NCBI GenBank assembly: GCA_944320955.1
Contig: CALUJL010000020.1
Location: 1-51,758 of the forward strand
Source: an uncultured Bacteroidaceae bacterium
GTDB taxonomy: Bacteria; Bacteroidota; Bacteroidia; Bacteroidales; Bacteroidaceae
Direction of reading: 5' to 3'
Length of the DNA: 51,758 bases
In this document: piece after piece, positions 25,553 to 34,031 of the stretch
How positions within the stretch are numbered: the stretch's first letter is position 1
How the letters are laid out: the number at the start of each line of letters is the position of its first letter
Position numbers and translations under genes: made by a program
The notes under the pieces: generated by a model
The model's database searches: none
Told to the model about the DNA's origin: nothing
What the model saw: only the letters and a program-made list of their open reading frames with translations

Positions 25553-27469
25553 ATGGAAGACCACTCCCTTTCCTCCCCCGAGCTGGCCGTCTTCGACTTC
25601 GACGGCACCCTCACCCGGCGCGACTCCCTGCCCGGCTTTCTCCTCTCGGCCTGCGGCCTGAGGGCCTTCGTGCTGCGCCTGCCCCTCATAGCCGCCCTGA
25701 AACTGGCCGTCCTGCTGCGCCTGCTGCCTGCCGGACGGGCCAAGGAGCGCGTCTTCGCCTCCTTCTTCCGGGGCATGGAGGAGGCCGATTTCCTCCGCCG
25801 CTGCCGCCGCTACGCCGGAGGCATCCCCCGCCTGCTCCGCCCCGGGGCCGAAGAAGAAATACGGACGCACCTGCGGGCCGGGCACGGGGTGCTCATCGTG
25901 ACCGCCTCGATGCCGCAATGGATCGCCCCCTGGGCCGGGACGGCGGGCGTCCGCCACGTCATCGGGACCGAACCGGAAGTGCGCGGCGGACGGCTCACCG
26001 GGCATTTTGCCACGCCCAACTGCAAGGGCGAGGAAAAGGTGAGGCGCTTTTCGGAAAAAGTGCCTGCGCTTTCCGAAAAAGTGCTGCATGTTTATGGCGA
26101 CAGCCGCAGCGATTTCCCGATGCTGGCCCTGGCCCGCTTTCCCCACTACAAGCCGTTCCGGAAAAACACATGCCCCGGCCCGAAGCAATACGCCGCCCGC
26201 GCCCTGCGCAACCTGCGCCTCACCCTGCGGGAAGCCCGGCGCCTCCTCTTCCCCCCCGGCAGGGCCGAAACGGTGCTGCTGCTCGTCCTCTTCCTCCTCT
26301 ATGCCTGGCTGGGCGCCCACGTGCTGCTGCACACCCGCCTGCTCGACGCCACTTCGCCCGCCATCGGCACCTACCTGGGCTACGACAATCTGGCCCACCT
26401 GCGCATGCAGGGCGGCACTTTCGACATCAGCCACCCCTTCTTCCCCCTCGCCCACCTGCTGAAGACGCTTTTCCTCCTCCCCTTCTCCGCCCTGGGGCAC
26501 GGGCAGGCCGGCCTCTTCGGCCTCCTCTTGGGCACAAGCCTGCTCACGGCCGGCTCCGTCACCCTCGTCTTCCGCTATCTGCGCCGCATCGCCGGTCTAC
26601 CCACGGGGCGCGCCCTGCTGCCCGCCCTGTGCTGCGCCGCGTTTTTCACCACGGCGGTGCTCTCCTTCACGCCGGAGACCTATCCGTTCTCCCTGGCGGC
26701 CCTGACTTTCGCCCTGCTCTTTCTCTCCGAGGAGTGGAAGAAACTCGGACACGTGCGGGGGCGAAGCGTATTTCTGCTCACCTTCCTGTGCGGAGGCATT
26801 ACGCTGACCAACGCCGCCAAGCCGCTTCTGGCTCTCCTGCTCAACCGGATGCCGGACCGCCGCGCCGCGCTGCGCAGCCTCCTCAAGACGGCACTGCCCT
26901 TTGCGGCCTGCGTCGTGCTCCTGTTTGCTGCCTACACGGCCAAAATCAAGCTGCTTGCGCCCGAAGAGCCCTCGCCGGTGGAGAACACCCTGGGGCTCAA
27001 AGCATATTTCGACTTCGACAATGCCCGGTTTCCCAAGCTCGTCGGCACGGACTTCTGGGGGAACACGCTGCTCGCCACGCCGCTGCAGCCGCAAACCGTA
27101 GGGCGGGAGACGGTGCTCCGCCCCACTTCGTACGAAAGCCCCTGGCAAACGGCGCTCGTGGGCCTCATCTTTGCCCTCTGCGCAGCCTCGGCCTGGCAAA
27201 ACCGCCGCAACAAATACGTACAGATGCTCCTACTTTTCCTCAGCGTGGACTTCTTTGCCCACATCGTGCTGCGCTACGGGATAGAAGAGGCCGTCATCTT
27301 CGGAGGGCACTGGCTGTTTGCCGTCCCCGTGCTGCTGGGCTGGGCCTACCGGGGGTTGCCCCGCCGCCTCCGCCCCGTGCTCGACGGTTTCCTGCTGCTG
27401 GCCCTGGCGGCCCTGCTGCTGCACAACGGGGCGGAGTTCTGGCGCGTTTTCCGCCTGTTCCGCTGCTGA
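25553..27469 (+). CDS. HAD phosphatase fused to a multi-pass GT-C-like membrane domain
   Basis: A 638-residue two-domain protein. Residues 1-225 are a HAD phosphatase of the phosphoserine phosphatase-like group: motif I VFDFDGTLT (Asp15, Asp17), motif II in GVLIVTASM, a lysine in NCKGEEKVRR, and motif IV YGDSRSDFPML. From about 235 to 638 there are roughly nine to ten hydrophobic segments. An acidic first-loop stretch (GYDNLAHLRMQGG, near residue 277) and FTPETYPFSLAALTFALLF give a layout like GT-C glycosyltransferases; I believe it corresponds to a Bacteroidota domain of unknown function (DUF6080). A frame starting at 24704 overlaps the prenyltransferase gene, so ATG 25553 is the real start. 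Positions 26041-26090 resemble the palindromic element. Confidence 0.8.
   Translation: MEDHSLSSPELAVFDFDGTLTRRDSLPGFLLSACGLRAFVLRLPLIAALKLAVLLRLLPAGRAKERVFASFFRGMEEADFLRRCRRYAGGIPRLLRPGAEEEIRTHLRAGHGVLIVTASMPQWIAPWAGTAGVRHVIGTEPEVRGGRLTGHFATPNCKGEEKVRRFSEKVPALSEKVLHVYGDSRSDFPMLALARFPHYKPFRKNTCPGPKQYAARALRNLRLTLREARRLLFPPGRAETVLLLVLFLLYAWLGAHVLLHTRLLDATSPAIGTYLGYDNLAHLRMQGGTFDISHPFFPLAHLLKTLFLLPFSALGHGQAGLFGLLLGTSLLTAGSVTLVFRYLRRIAGLPTGRALLPALCCAAFFTTAVLSFTPETYPFSLAALTFALLFLSEEWKKLGHVRGRSVFLLTFLCGGITLTNAAKPLLALLLNRMPDRRAALRSLLKTALPFAACVVLLFAAYTAKIKLLAPEEPSPVENTLGLKAYFDFDNARFPKLVGTDFWGNTLLATPLQPQTVGRETVLRPTSYESPWQTALVGLIFALCAASAWQNRRNKYVQMLLLFLSVDFFAHIVLRYGIEEAVIFGGHWLFAVPVLLGWAYRGLPRRLRPVLDGFLLLALAALLLHNGAEFWRVFRLFRC
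26041..26090 (+). repeat. Palindromic-element-like DNA, copy D, inside the HAD fusion gene
   Basis: GCGCTTTTCGGAAAAAGTGC is followed by CTGCGCTTTCCGAAAAAGTG and CTGCATG, nearly a direct duplication and close to copy C. It encodes the link between HAD motifs III and IV without disrupting either. Confidence 0.5.
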
Positions 27470-27481
27470 ATACAGCCCCCT

Positions 27482-27500
27482 CCCCCGCTGCCGGCGGGGG
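27482..27500 (+). other. GC stem-loop after the HAD fusion gene
   Basis: CCCCCGC (27482-27488) pairs with GCGGGGG (27494-27500). No T-tract follows, so termination is uncertain. Confidence 0.35.
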
Positions 27501-27526
27501 CGTGAGGGCCTGTTTCTGAAGCCAAC

Positions 27527-27553
27527 TGTAACGCGGGTGTAATATTTTACACC
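27527..27553 (+). promoter_or_regulatory. Candidate operator of the pst operon
   Basis: GGTGTAA (27536-27542), TATT, TTACACC (27547-27553) is a perfect palindrome. The left half also forms a 7-4-7 direct repeat, TGTAACG (27527-27533), CGGG, TGTAATA (27538-27544), the 11-base period seen in E. coli Pho boxes. It lies about 70 bases before the pstS -7 element. Confidence 0.5.
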
Positions 27554-27624
27554 GAAAAACAGAAAATTTGCCGCCGATTCCTCCGCAAGCGTGCGGGGGC
27601 GGCGGCAGTTTCGCCCGGCAGCCC

Positions 27625-27632
27625 TATATTTG
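27625..27632 (+). promoter_or_regulatory. Promoter -7 element of pstS
   Basis: TATATTTG fits TAnnTTTG. The nearest -33 candidate (TTTCG, 27609) is too close, which suits an activator-dependent promoter. Confidence 0.55.
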
Positions 27633-27707
27633 CGCTGCAATTCGAGATTGTTTCATGCCCGGCCCGACCAAAAGCCGGCAATGCAGCGAACAAACCACCC
27701 ATACACA

Positions 27708-28553
27708 ATGAATAAACACATACGGATGAAAAGACCTCAGACCAACCCGTTCCTCTGTGTTCTCCTCGCCCTTTTCGCCGTTGCCCCCTCCCTCTCTGCC
27801 CAGCGCATCAAGGGGAGCGACACGGTGCTGCCCCTGACGCAGGAGGCAGGCGAGGCGTTTCTGAAGATTCACCCGCGGGCAAGCCTCACCGTCACGGGCG
27901 GAGGCAGCGGCGTGGGGCTGTCGGCTCTGGTGGAGGGCGTGACGGATATCGCCATGGCCTCCCGCAAAATCAAGTTCGGCGAGCAGATGAAGCTGAAAAG
28001 GGCCGGGCAGGAAGTAAAAGAGGTGATTGTCGCCTACGACGCTCTGGCAGTCATCGTAAACCCCGGGAACCCCGTTTCGCGCCTTACCCGCGCACAACTG
28101 GAGGCCATCTTCCGCGGAAAAATCACAAACTGGAAGCAGGTGGGCGGAGAAGACCGCAAGATTGTGGTCTACTCGCGCGAGACTTCGTCGGGCACCTACG
28201 AGTTCTTCAAGGAAAGCGTCTTGGGCAACAAGAACTACATGAGCAGCATCCTCTCGATGCCGGCCACGGGAGCCATCATCCAGTCCGTGCGCCAGACGCC
28301 GGGGGCCATAGGCTACGTGGGCCTGGCCTACCTGAACCCGCACGTCAAGGCGCTCTCCGTGGCCTACGAGGGCGGGGGATTTTATGCGCCCACGGTGACT
28401 AATTCCATGAACGGCAAGTACCCCATCGTGCGCCCGCTGTACTATTATTATAATGTGAAGGACGAAGCGCTCGTGCGCCCCTTCATCGACTATCTTCTCT
28501 CGCCCGCCGGGCAAAAACTCGTGCGCGACGGCGGATTCGTTCCCCTGAAGTAA
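27708..28553 (+). CDS. pstS: PstS, periplasmic phosphate-binding protein
   Basis: Captures inorganic phosphate for the PstCAB transporter. The 281-residue protein has a signal peptide ending near SLSAQ and the phosphate-binding words KGSDTVLPL, GGGSGVGLSAL, MASRKIK and ITNWKQVGG, followed by SRETSSGTYEFF. ATG 27708 is used here; ATG 27726 would also leave a good signal peptide. Upstream frames are excluded because transcription starts after 27632. It heads pstSCAB-phoU. Confidence 0.94.
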   Translation: MNKHIRMKRPQTNPFLCVLLALFAVAPSLSAQRIKGSDTVLPLTQEAGEAFLKIHPRASLTVTGGGSGVGLSALVEGVTDIAMASRKIKFGEQMKLKRAGQEVKEVIVAYDALAVIVNPGNPVSRLTRAQLEAIFRGKITNWKQVGGEDRKIVVYSRETSSGTYEFFKESVLGNKNYMSSILSMPATGAIIQSVRQTPGAIGYVGLAYLNPHVKALSVAYEGGGFYAPTVTNSMNGKYPIVRPLYYYYNVKDEALVRPFIDYLLSPAGQKLVRDGGFVPLK

Positions 28554-28585
28554 ATGTATAAACTCCCCGCGATAAGACTGAACTT

Positions 28586-29779
28586 ATGAATCTCAAGCAA
28601 TTTTGCGAAGTAGCGATGCGCCGGATCCTGACCGTAAGCGGCTTCACGACGAGCATCGTCATTTTGCTCATCATCACGTTCCTCTTCGCCGAAGCGGCCG
28701 GGCTGTTCCGGAACAAGGTGGTGGAAGAGGGCTACACCCTGGCCGTAAACCGGGAAAACCCGGTGGAGAACCTCTCGGCCGAGCAGATAAAACTGATCTT
28801 TGACGAAGAGATTACCAACTGGAAGCAGATAGGAGGCATCGACTGCCCCATCGCCACGTTCCGCCTGGAGCAGCTCACGGAGCTCTACACGGAGGAGGAA
28901 CTGGGCGAAAACTACGAGCGCGCCGGCGACTGCATTGCCGAACAGGTGGAAGGGCAGAGGGGCATGATAGCCTTCGTGCCCACGGACCTGGTGAAAGACC
29001 AGGAGGGAATCCGCCTGCTCGAAGAGCGGAACATCAAAGCGGGCGACGTGCTTCTGGGCGACGAGTGGTTCCCCACGGCCACTCCCTCGCCGCTCTTCGG
29101 CATCCTGCCCTTGGTGAGCGGCACGCTGTGGGTCACGTTTTTCGCCATCCTCATAGCCCTCCCGTTCGGGCTGGCCGTGGCCATCTACCTCTCAGAGGTG
29201 GCCGACGAGCGGATCCGCCAGGTGCTCAAGCCCGTAATCGAGCTGCTCAACGGCATTCCCTCCGTAGTGCTCGGATTCTTCGGGCTGGCCGTGGTCGTGC
29301 CGTTCCTGCAGCAGACGTTCGACTTGCCCGTGGGTGAGACCGGCCTGGCCGGCAGCCTGATCCTGGCCCTCATGGCGCTGCCCACGATCATCACCGTGGG
29401 CGAAGACGCCATGCGCAGCTGCCCCGTCACGATGCGCGAGGCCAGCCTGGCCCTCGGGGCAAGCCGGTGGCAGACGATATACAAGGTGGTCGTCCCCTAC
29501 TCCATCTCCGGCATCACCTCGGGCGTAGTGCTCGGCATAGGGCGCGCCGTGGGGGAGACGATGGCCGTGCTCATGGTGACGGGAAACGCGGCCGTCATGC
29601 CCCACAGCATACTGGAGCCGCTGCGCACGATACCCGCCACCATAGCCGCCGAGCTGGGCGAGGCGCCGGCCGGGGGGGCGCACTACCAGAGCCTCTTCCT
29701 CTTGGGCGTGATCCTTTTCTTCATCACCTTTTTCATCAACCTCTGCGTGGAATACATCTCCTCCCGCAACAAACGCTGA
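28586..29779 (+). CDS. pstC: PstC, phosphate ABC transporter permease with a PstS-like loop
   Basis: A 397-residue inner-membrane permease, longer than the ~320 residues of E. coli PstC. TM1 (about 21-40) is followed by a periplasmic region (45-165) that resembles part of PstS: LAVNRENPVENLSAEQIKLI then ITNWKQIGG here, against VNPGNPVSRLTRAQLEAI then ITNWKQVGG in the PstS of this operon. The permease core follows with the EAA-type stretch REASLALGASRWQTIYKVVVP. Its stop codon lies at the edge of palindromic copy E. Confidence 0.94.
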   Translation: MNLKQFCEVAMRRILTVSGFTTSIVILLIITFLFAEAAGLFRNKVVEEGYTLAVNRENPVENLSAEQIKLIFDEEITNWKQIGGIDCPIATFRLEQLTELYTEEELGENYERAGDCIAEQVEGQRGMIAFVPTDLVKDQEGIRLLEERNIKAGDVLLGDEWFPTATPSPLFGILPLVSGTLWVTFFAILIALPFGLAVAIYLSEVADERIRQVLKPVIELLNGIPSVVLGFFGLAVVVPFLQQTFDLPVGETGLAGSLILALMALPTIITVGEDAMRSCPVTMREASLALGASRWQTIYKVVVPYSISGITSGVVLGIGRAVGETMAVLMVTGNAAVMPHSILEPLRTIPATIAAELGEAPAGGAHYQSLFLLGVILFFITFFINLCVEYISSRNKR

Positions 29780-29850
29780 AAACCGGCGGCACTTTTCGGG
29801 AAAAGCCCTGCACCGAATGCTGAAAACATGCAGCGCTTTTCCCCGCGTGC
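29776..29850. repeat. Dispersed palindromic element, copy E, between pstC and pstA
   Basis: CTTTTCGGGAAAAG core, then GAAAAGCCCTGCA (29800-29812) and TGCAGCGCTTTTC (29829-29841), which pair with one mismatch around a 16-base loop. It fills the pstC-pstA gap and overlaps the last bases of pstC. Confidence 0.65.
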
Positions 29851-29869
29851 CCCGCAACCTGCCACAACA

Positions 29870-30757
29870 ATGAACACACCTCAATATCCTTCCGCCTACG
29901 CTTCGAAGAAAAAGCGCACGGAGCAGATCGTTTTCTTCCTCTTCCGCCTGCTGAGCGGGGCCGTGGCCCTGTCGCTCCTGGGCATACTGGGCTTCATCAT
30001 CGTCAAGGGTTTCAGCGTGCTCAGCTGGGACTTCCTCACCCTTCCGCCCACGGACGGCATGACCTCCGGCGGCATCCTGCCCGCCATCGTGGGCACCCTC
30101 TGCCTCATGGCGGGCAGCGCCTGCTTCGCCTTCCCCATAGGCATCATGAGCGGCATCTACATGAACGAATACGCCCGCAAGGGCAAACTCGTGCGCTTCA
30201 TACGCATGATGACGAACAACCTGGCGGGCATCCCCTCCATCGTCTTCGGCCTGTTCGGAATGGCCCTCTTCGTCAATTATCTGAGCTTCGGCGACAGCAT
30301 CCTCGCCGGCTCGCTCACGCTGGGACTGCTGGCGCTGCCCATCGTCATCCGCACCACGGAGGAGGCCCTGAAGGACATCCCCGACGCCTACCGCGAGGGC
30401 TCTCTGGCCCTGGGGGCAACGAAAGCGCAGACCATCTGGCACGTAATCCTCCCCATGGCCATGCCGCGCGTCATAACAGGCCTCATCCTCTCCCTCGGCC
30501 GCGTATCGGGCGAGACGGCGCCCATCCTCTTCACCTGCGCGGCCTACTTCCTGCCCAAGCTCCCCGAGAGCCTTTTCGACCAGTGCATGGCGCTTCCCTA
30601 CCACCTCTACGTCGTTTCCACCAGCGGCACCGACCTCGAAGCCCAGCAGCCCATAGCCTACGGCACGGCACTGGTGCTGATCATCATCGTACTCCTTATC
30701 AATCTCCTGGCAAACTCCCTGAGGAAATATTTCTCGAACAAAATAAAAACAAAATAA
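29870..30757 (+). CDS. pstA: PstA, phosphate ABC transporter permease
   Basis: Second permease subunit, 295 residues, six predicted helices. Family words include [32 protein letters not shown] and the EAA-type loop [20 protein letters not shown]. The start at 29870 is chosen over 29828, which would begin inside palindromic copy E. Its TAA overlaps the pstB ATG by one base (TAATG), implying translational coupling. Confidence 0.94.
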   Translation: MNTPQYPSAYASKKKRTEQIVFFLFRLLSGAVALSLLGILGFIIVKGFSVLSWDFLTLPPTDGMTSGGILPAIVGTLCLMAGSACFAFPIGIMSGIYMNEYARKGKLVRFIRMMTNNLAGIPSIVFGLFGMALFVNYLSFGDSILAGSLTLGLLALPIVIRTTEEALKDIPDAYREGSLALGATKAQTIWHVILPMAMPRVITGLILSLGRVSGETAPILFTCAAYFLPKLPESLFDQCMALPYHLYVVSTSGTDLEAQQPIAYGTALVLIIIVLLINLLANSLRKYFSNKIKTK

Positions 30758-31509
30758 TGAGCAAGTTAGACGTAAAAAACGTAAACTTCTACTATGGAGA
30801 CTTCCATGCGTTGAAGAACATAGACATGCAGGTCGAGGAGAAAAACGTCGTGGCTTTCATCGGCCCCTCGGGCTGCGGCAAGTCGACTTTCCTGCGCCTT
30901 CTCAACCGGATGAACGACCTTATCCCCGGCGCGCGGCTCACCGGAGAAATCCGCATCGACGGGGAAAACATCTACGACCGCAGCGTCCGCATCGACAACC
31001 TGCGCAAGAACGTCGGCATGGTCTTCCAGCGCCCCAACCCTTTCCCCAAGAGTATCTTCGAAAACGTGGCCTACGGACTGCGCGTCAACGGTATCAAAGA
31101 CAAAGACTTCATAGAGTCGCGCGTCGAAGAGACCCTGCGCGGAGCCGCACTTTGGGATGAGGTAAAAGACAAACTCAAGAAGTCCGCCTTCGCCCTCTCC
31201 GGCGGCCAGCAGCAGCGCCTCTGCATCGCCCGCGCAATGGCCGTCTCCCCCTCGATTTTGCTCATGGACGAGCCGGCCTCCGCCCTCGACCCCATATCGA
31301 CAGGCAAGGTGGAAGAACTCATCTGCGACCTGAGTAATAAAACGACCATCATCATCGTTACACACAATATGCAGCAGGCTGCACGCGTCAGCAGCAAGAC
31401 TGCGTTTTTCTACATGGGCGAACTGATCGAATTCAACGACACGAAACGGCTCTTCACCAACCCCGAGAAACAAACGACGCAGAACTACATCACCGGCCGC
31501 TTCGGCTAA
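30757..31509 (+). CDS. pstB: PstB, phosphate ABC transporter ATPase
   Basis: A 250-residue ATPase with Walker A GPSGCGKS (36-43), the [16 protein letters not shown] region typical of PstB, Q-loop [13 protein letters not shown], signature LSGGQQQRL and Walker [13 protein letters not shown]. It powers phosphate uptake by PstCA. The start overlaps the pstA stop codon. Confidence 0.97.
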   Translation: MSKLDVKNVNFYYGDFHALKNIDMQVEEKNVVAFIGPSGCGKSTFLRLLNRMNDLIPGARLTGEIRIDGENIYDRSVRIDNLRKNVGMVFQRPNPFPKSIFENVAYGLRVNGIKDKDFIESRVEETLRGAALWDEVKDKLKKSAFALSGGQQQRLCIARAMAVSPSILLMDEPASALDPISTGKVEELICDLSNKTTIIIVTHNMQQAARVSSKTAFFYMGELIEFNDTKRLFTNPEKQTTQNYITGRFG

Positions 31510-31533
31510 ACCCCAAAAAACGACTCAACAACC

Positions 31534-32226
31534 ATGGTAAAATTCGTCGATTCCGAACTCAACTCCCTCAAGAAAGAAGTAAACGAGATGTGGACGCTCG
31601 TCTACAACCAGATGGAACTCTCCAAAAACGCCGTCCTCAACCTCGACAAGGAGCAGGCCGACACCATCATCGCCCGCGAGAAACGCGTCAACTCCTACGA
31701 CCTGAAGATCGACAGCGACGTGGAAGACTTCATAGCCCTCTACAACCCCGTGGCAATCGACCTGCGCTTTGCCCTGTCGGTGCTCAACATCAACAACAAC
31801 CTGGAGCGCATCGGCGACTATGCGGAAGGCATGGCGCGCTATGTGCTGCGTGCCGACGAAACTCCGGTAGACAAAGTCCTCTTCGTCGACCTGCGCCTGG
31901 AAGAAATGTTTAACCAAACTCTCTACATGATCTCCGCCGCGCAAAAAGCCTTCTGCGAGGAAGACATCGAACTGGCAAAGACAATCCTCGAAAAGGACAA
32001 TCTTCTGGACGAAATCAACGCAGATTCCACAAGAACCCTTTCCCAATACACCGTCGAGCACCCCGAAATGGCCAAGCGCTGCTTCGAGCTGGCCGCCGTC
32101 TTCCGCAAGTTGGAACGAACGGGCGACCACATCAGCAACATTGTCGAGGAAATCGTCTTCTACATCGACGCAAAAGTCCTGAAGCACAGCAAGAAGAACA
32201 ACCTCGGAGCACAGCAGGGAGCATAA
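31534..32226 (+). CDS. phoU: PhoU, phosphate-uptake regulator
   Basis: A 230-residue all-helical protein with two PhoU repeats carrying metal-binding signatures NLERIGDYAEG and LERTGDHISN. In other bacteria PhoU links Pst transporter state to the PhoR sensor and dampens uptake. It is the last gene of the pst operon, 24 bases after pstB, followed by palindromic copy F. Confidence 0.93.
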   Translation: MVKFVDSELNSLKKEVNEMWTLVYNQMELSKNAVLNLDKEQADTIIAREKRVNSYDLKIDSDVEDFIALYNPVAIDLRFALSVLNINNNLERIGDYAEGMARYVLRADETPVDKVLFVDLRLEEMFNQTLYMISAAQKAFCEEDIELAKTILEKDNLLDEINADSTRTLSQYTVEHPEMAKRCFELAAVFRKLERTGDHISNIVEEIVFYIDAKVLKHSKKNNLGAQQGA

Positions 32227-32301
32227 CGCCCCCGCAGCACACCCCTGCCCGTGCCGCCCCGCACAGGAGCAGCACAGGCAGGCCCCAATCCTCCGGGAAC
32301 A

Positions 32302-32378
32302 AGCACTTCCGTCAAAAAGCGGCAGCGGTTTTTCCGAAAAGCCCTGCCACTTTTTGACAGAAGTGCTGCCACTTTTCC
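32302..32378. repeat. Dispersed palindromic element, copy F
   Basis: Near-perfect 66-base hairpin, 32302-32367: two 31-base arms (5' arm begins AGCACTTCCGTCAAAAAG, 3' arm ends CTTTTTGACAGAAGTGCT) with 27 of 31 positions paired around a TCCG loop. A trailing GCCACTTTTCC extends to 32378. It lies in the 290-base phoU-lepB gap, which has no gene. Confidence 0.75.
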
Positions 32379-32478
32379 TCCCCTCCCCTCCCGCCGCCCG
32401 GAAAAAGCATCCACACTTCCACCCCAAAGAGCCACATCCGCAGACGGCAAGGCATTAGGCCGATTCAAAGAAAATCCA

Positions 32479-32486
32479 TATCTTTG
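32479..32486 (+). promoter_or_regulatory. Promoter -7 element of lepB
   Basis: TATCTTTG fits TAnnTTTG, with TTAG at 32455-32458 as a weak -33. It rules out a start at 32484 and supports ATG 32517. Confidence 0.55.
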
Positions 32487-32516
32487 CCCCGCACATATTG
32501 TATTTTTCACCCGAAA

Positions 32517-34031
32517 ATGACTACACCGACTTTCGACCCCAAGCATACCTCCCCCCATTCCCCCTCCGCCGGGCACACCGGAGAGCAACCCGCCCGGGAG
32601 ACCCCCCTGCGCCGGCGCGCCGTGGCGTGTGCCGTCGTCCTGATTCTCTACCTGGCCTTCCTCCTCTGGATACGCAGCTGGTGGGGACTCGTGGCCGTGC
32701 CTTTCATCTTCGACGCCTACATCACGAAGCGCATCCCCTGGACCTGGTGGAAAAAGAGCAAGAATCCCGCCCTGCGCACCCTCATGGGATGGGTAGACGC
32801 CATCATCTTTGCCCTCGTGGCCGTGTACTTCGTCAACATCTACTTCTTCCAAAACTACCAGATCCCCACCTCCTCCCTGGAGAAGTCCCTGCTCGTGGGC
32901 GACTACCTCTTCGTCAGCAAGATGAGCTACGGGCCGCGCGTGCCCAACACCCCCCTGTCCATGCCCCTGACGCAGCACACCCTGCCCGTCCTGGGCTGCA
33001 AGTCGTATCTCGACCGCCCGCAGTGGCCCTACAAGCGCGTGGCCGGATTCGGCACCCCGCAGCGGGGCGACATCGTAGTCTTCAACTTCCCCGCCGGGGA
33101 CACCGTGGCACTCGGCTTCCAGCAGATGGACATCTATTCCCTGGCCTACGAAGTGGGACGCCAGATCAGCGGCGACCTCGTCCAGATAAACCCCGACAGC
33201 CTCTCCCCCGAAGAGCGGCACACCTACTACTCCCTGCTCTACACCTCGGGCATGAACTTCATACGCAGCAACCCGCAGACCTACGGCGAAGTCGTATACC
33301 GCCCCGTCGACCGCCGGGAGAACTACGTGAAACGCTGCATAGCCCTGCCGGGCGACGAACTGGAGATAAGGGAAGGCGAAGTCTACATCAACGGCACACG
33401 CCAGAAGATGCCCGCCGAGGCGCAATTCACCTACTTCGTCTGGACCGAAGGCCCCCTGAACGAGGGAATCCTGCGGGACTTGCACATCAGCCGTGAAGAC
33501 GCCGCCCACTACGATGCGGAACTCTCCGTCTACGTCCTGCCCCTCACGGCCGAATCCGCCGCACGCCTGCAACAGATGGCCCCGCTGGTCAAGCGCATGA
33601 CCCGCCTCACCGACCGCGAAGACGGCGGCAATGTCTATCCGCTCAACATGAATTCCCACTGGGGACGGGACAACTACGGCCCCATCCGCATACCCAAGAA
33701 AGGAGAGACCCTCCCCCTCACGCTGGAGACCCTCCCCCTCTACGAGCGCGCCATAGCGGCCTACGAGGGAAACCGCCTCGAAGTGCGCGACGGGCGCATC
33801 CTCATCAACGGGAAGGAAGCCCGGTCGTACACCTTCCGCATGGACTATTACTGGATGATGGGCGACAACCGCCACAACTCCCTCGACTCCCGCTATTGGG
33901 GCTTCGTGCCGGAAGACCATATTGTAGGCAAACCCATCGTCGTCTGGCTCTCGCTGGACAAAGACCGCGGCTGGCTCGACGGACGGATACGCTGGGACCG
34001 CCTCTTCAAGTGGGTCGATAACATCCGATGA
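32517..34031 (+). CDS. lepB: Signal peptidase I
   Basis: Cleaves signal peptides of exported proteins at the outer face of the inner membrane. The 504-residue protein is much longer than E. coli LepB (324). Two N-terminal hydrophobic segments (about 37-65 and 92-112) are followed by the catalytic serine around Ser120 (IPTSSLEKSLLVGD), the general base Lys272 in VKRCIALPGD and box E MGDNRHNSLDSRYWGF. The extra length lies mostly in insertions between these boxes. The stop codon overlaps the next gene by four bases (ATGA). Confidence 0.93.
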   Translation: MTTPTFDPKHTSPHSPSAGHTGEQPARETPLRRRAVACAVVLILYLAFLLWIRSWWGLVAVPFIFDAYITKRIPWTWWKKSKNPALRTLMGWVDAIIFALVAVYFVNIYFFQNYQIPTSSLEKSLLVGDYLFVSKMSYGPRVPNTPLSMPLTQHTLPVLGCKSYLDRPQWPYKRVAGFGTPQRGDIVVFNFPAGDTVALGFQQMDIYSLAYEVGRQISGDLVQINPDSLSPEERHTYYSLLYTSGMNFIRSNPQTYGEVVYRPVDRRENYVKRCIALPGDELEIREGEVYINGTRQKMPAEAQFTYFVWTEGPLNEGILRDLHISREDAAHYDAELSVYVLPLTAESAARLQQMAPLVKRMTRLTDREDGGNVYPLNMNSHWGRDNYGPIRIPKKGETLPLTLETLPLYERAIAAYEGNRLEVRDGRILINGKEARSYTFRMDYYWMMGDNRHNSLDSRYWGFVPEDHIVGKPIVVWLSLDKDRGWLDGRIRWDRLFKWVDNIR

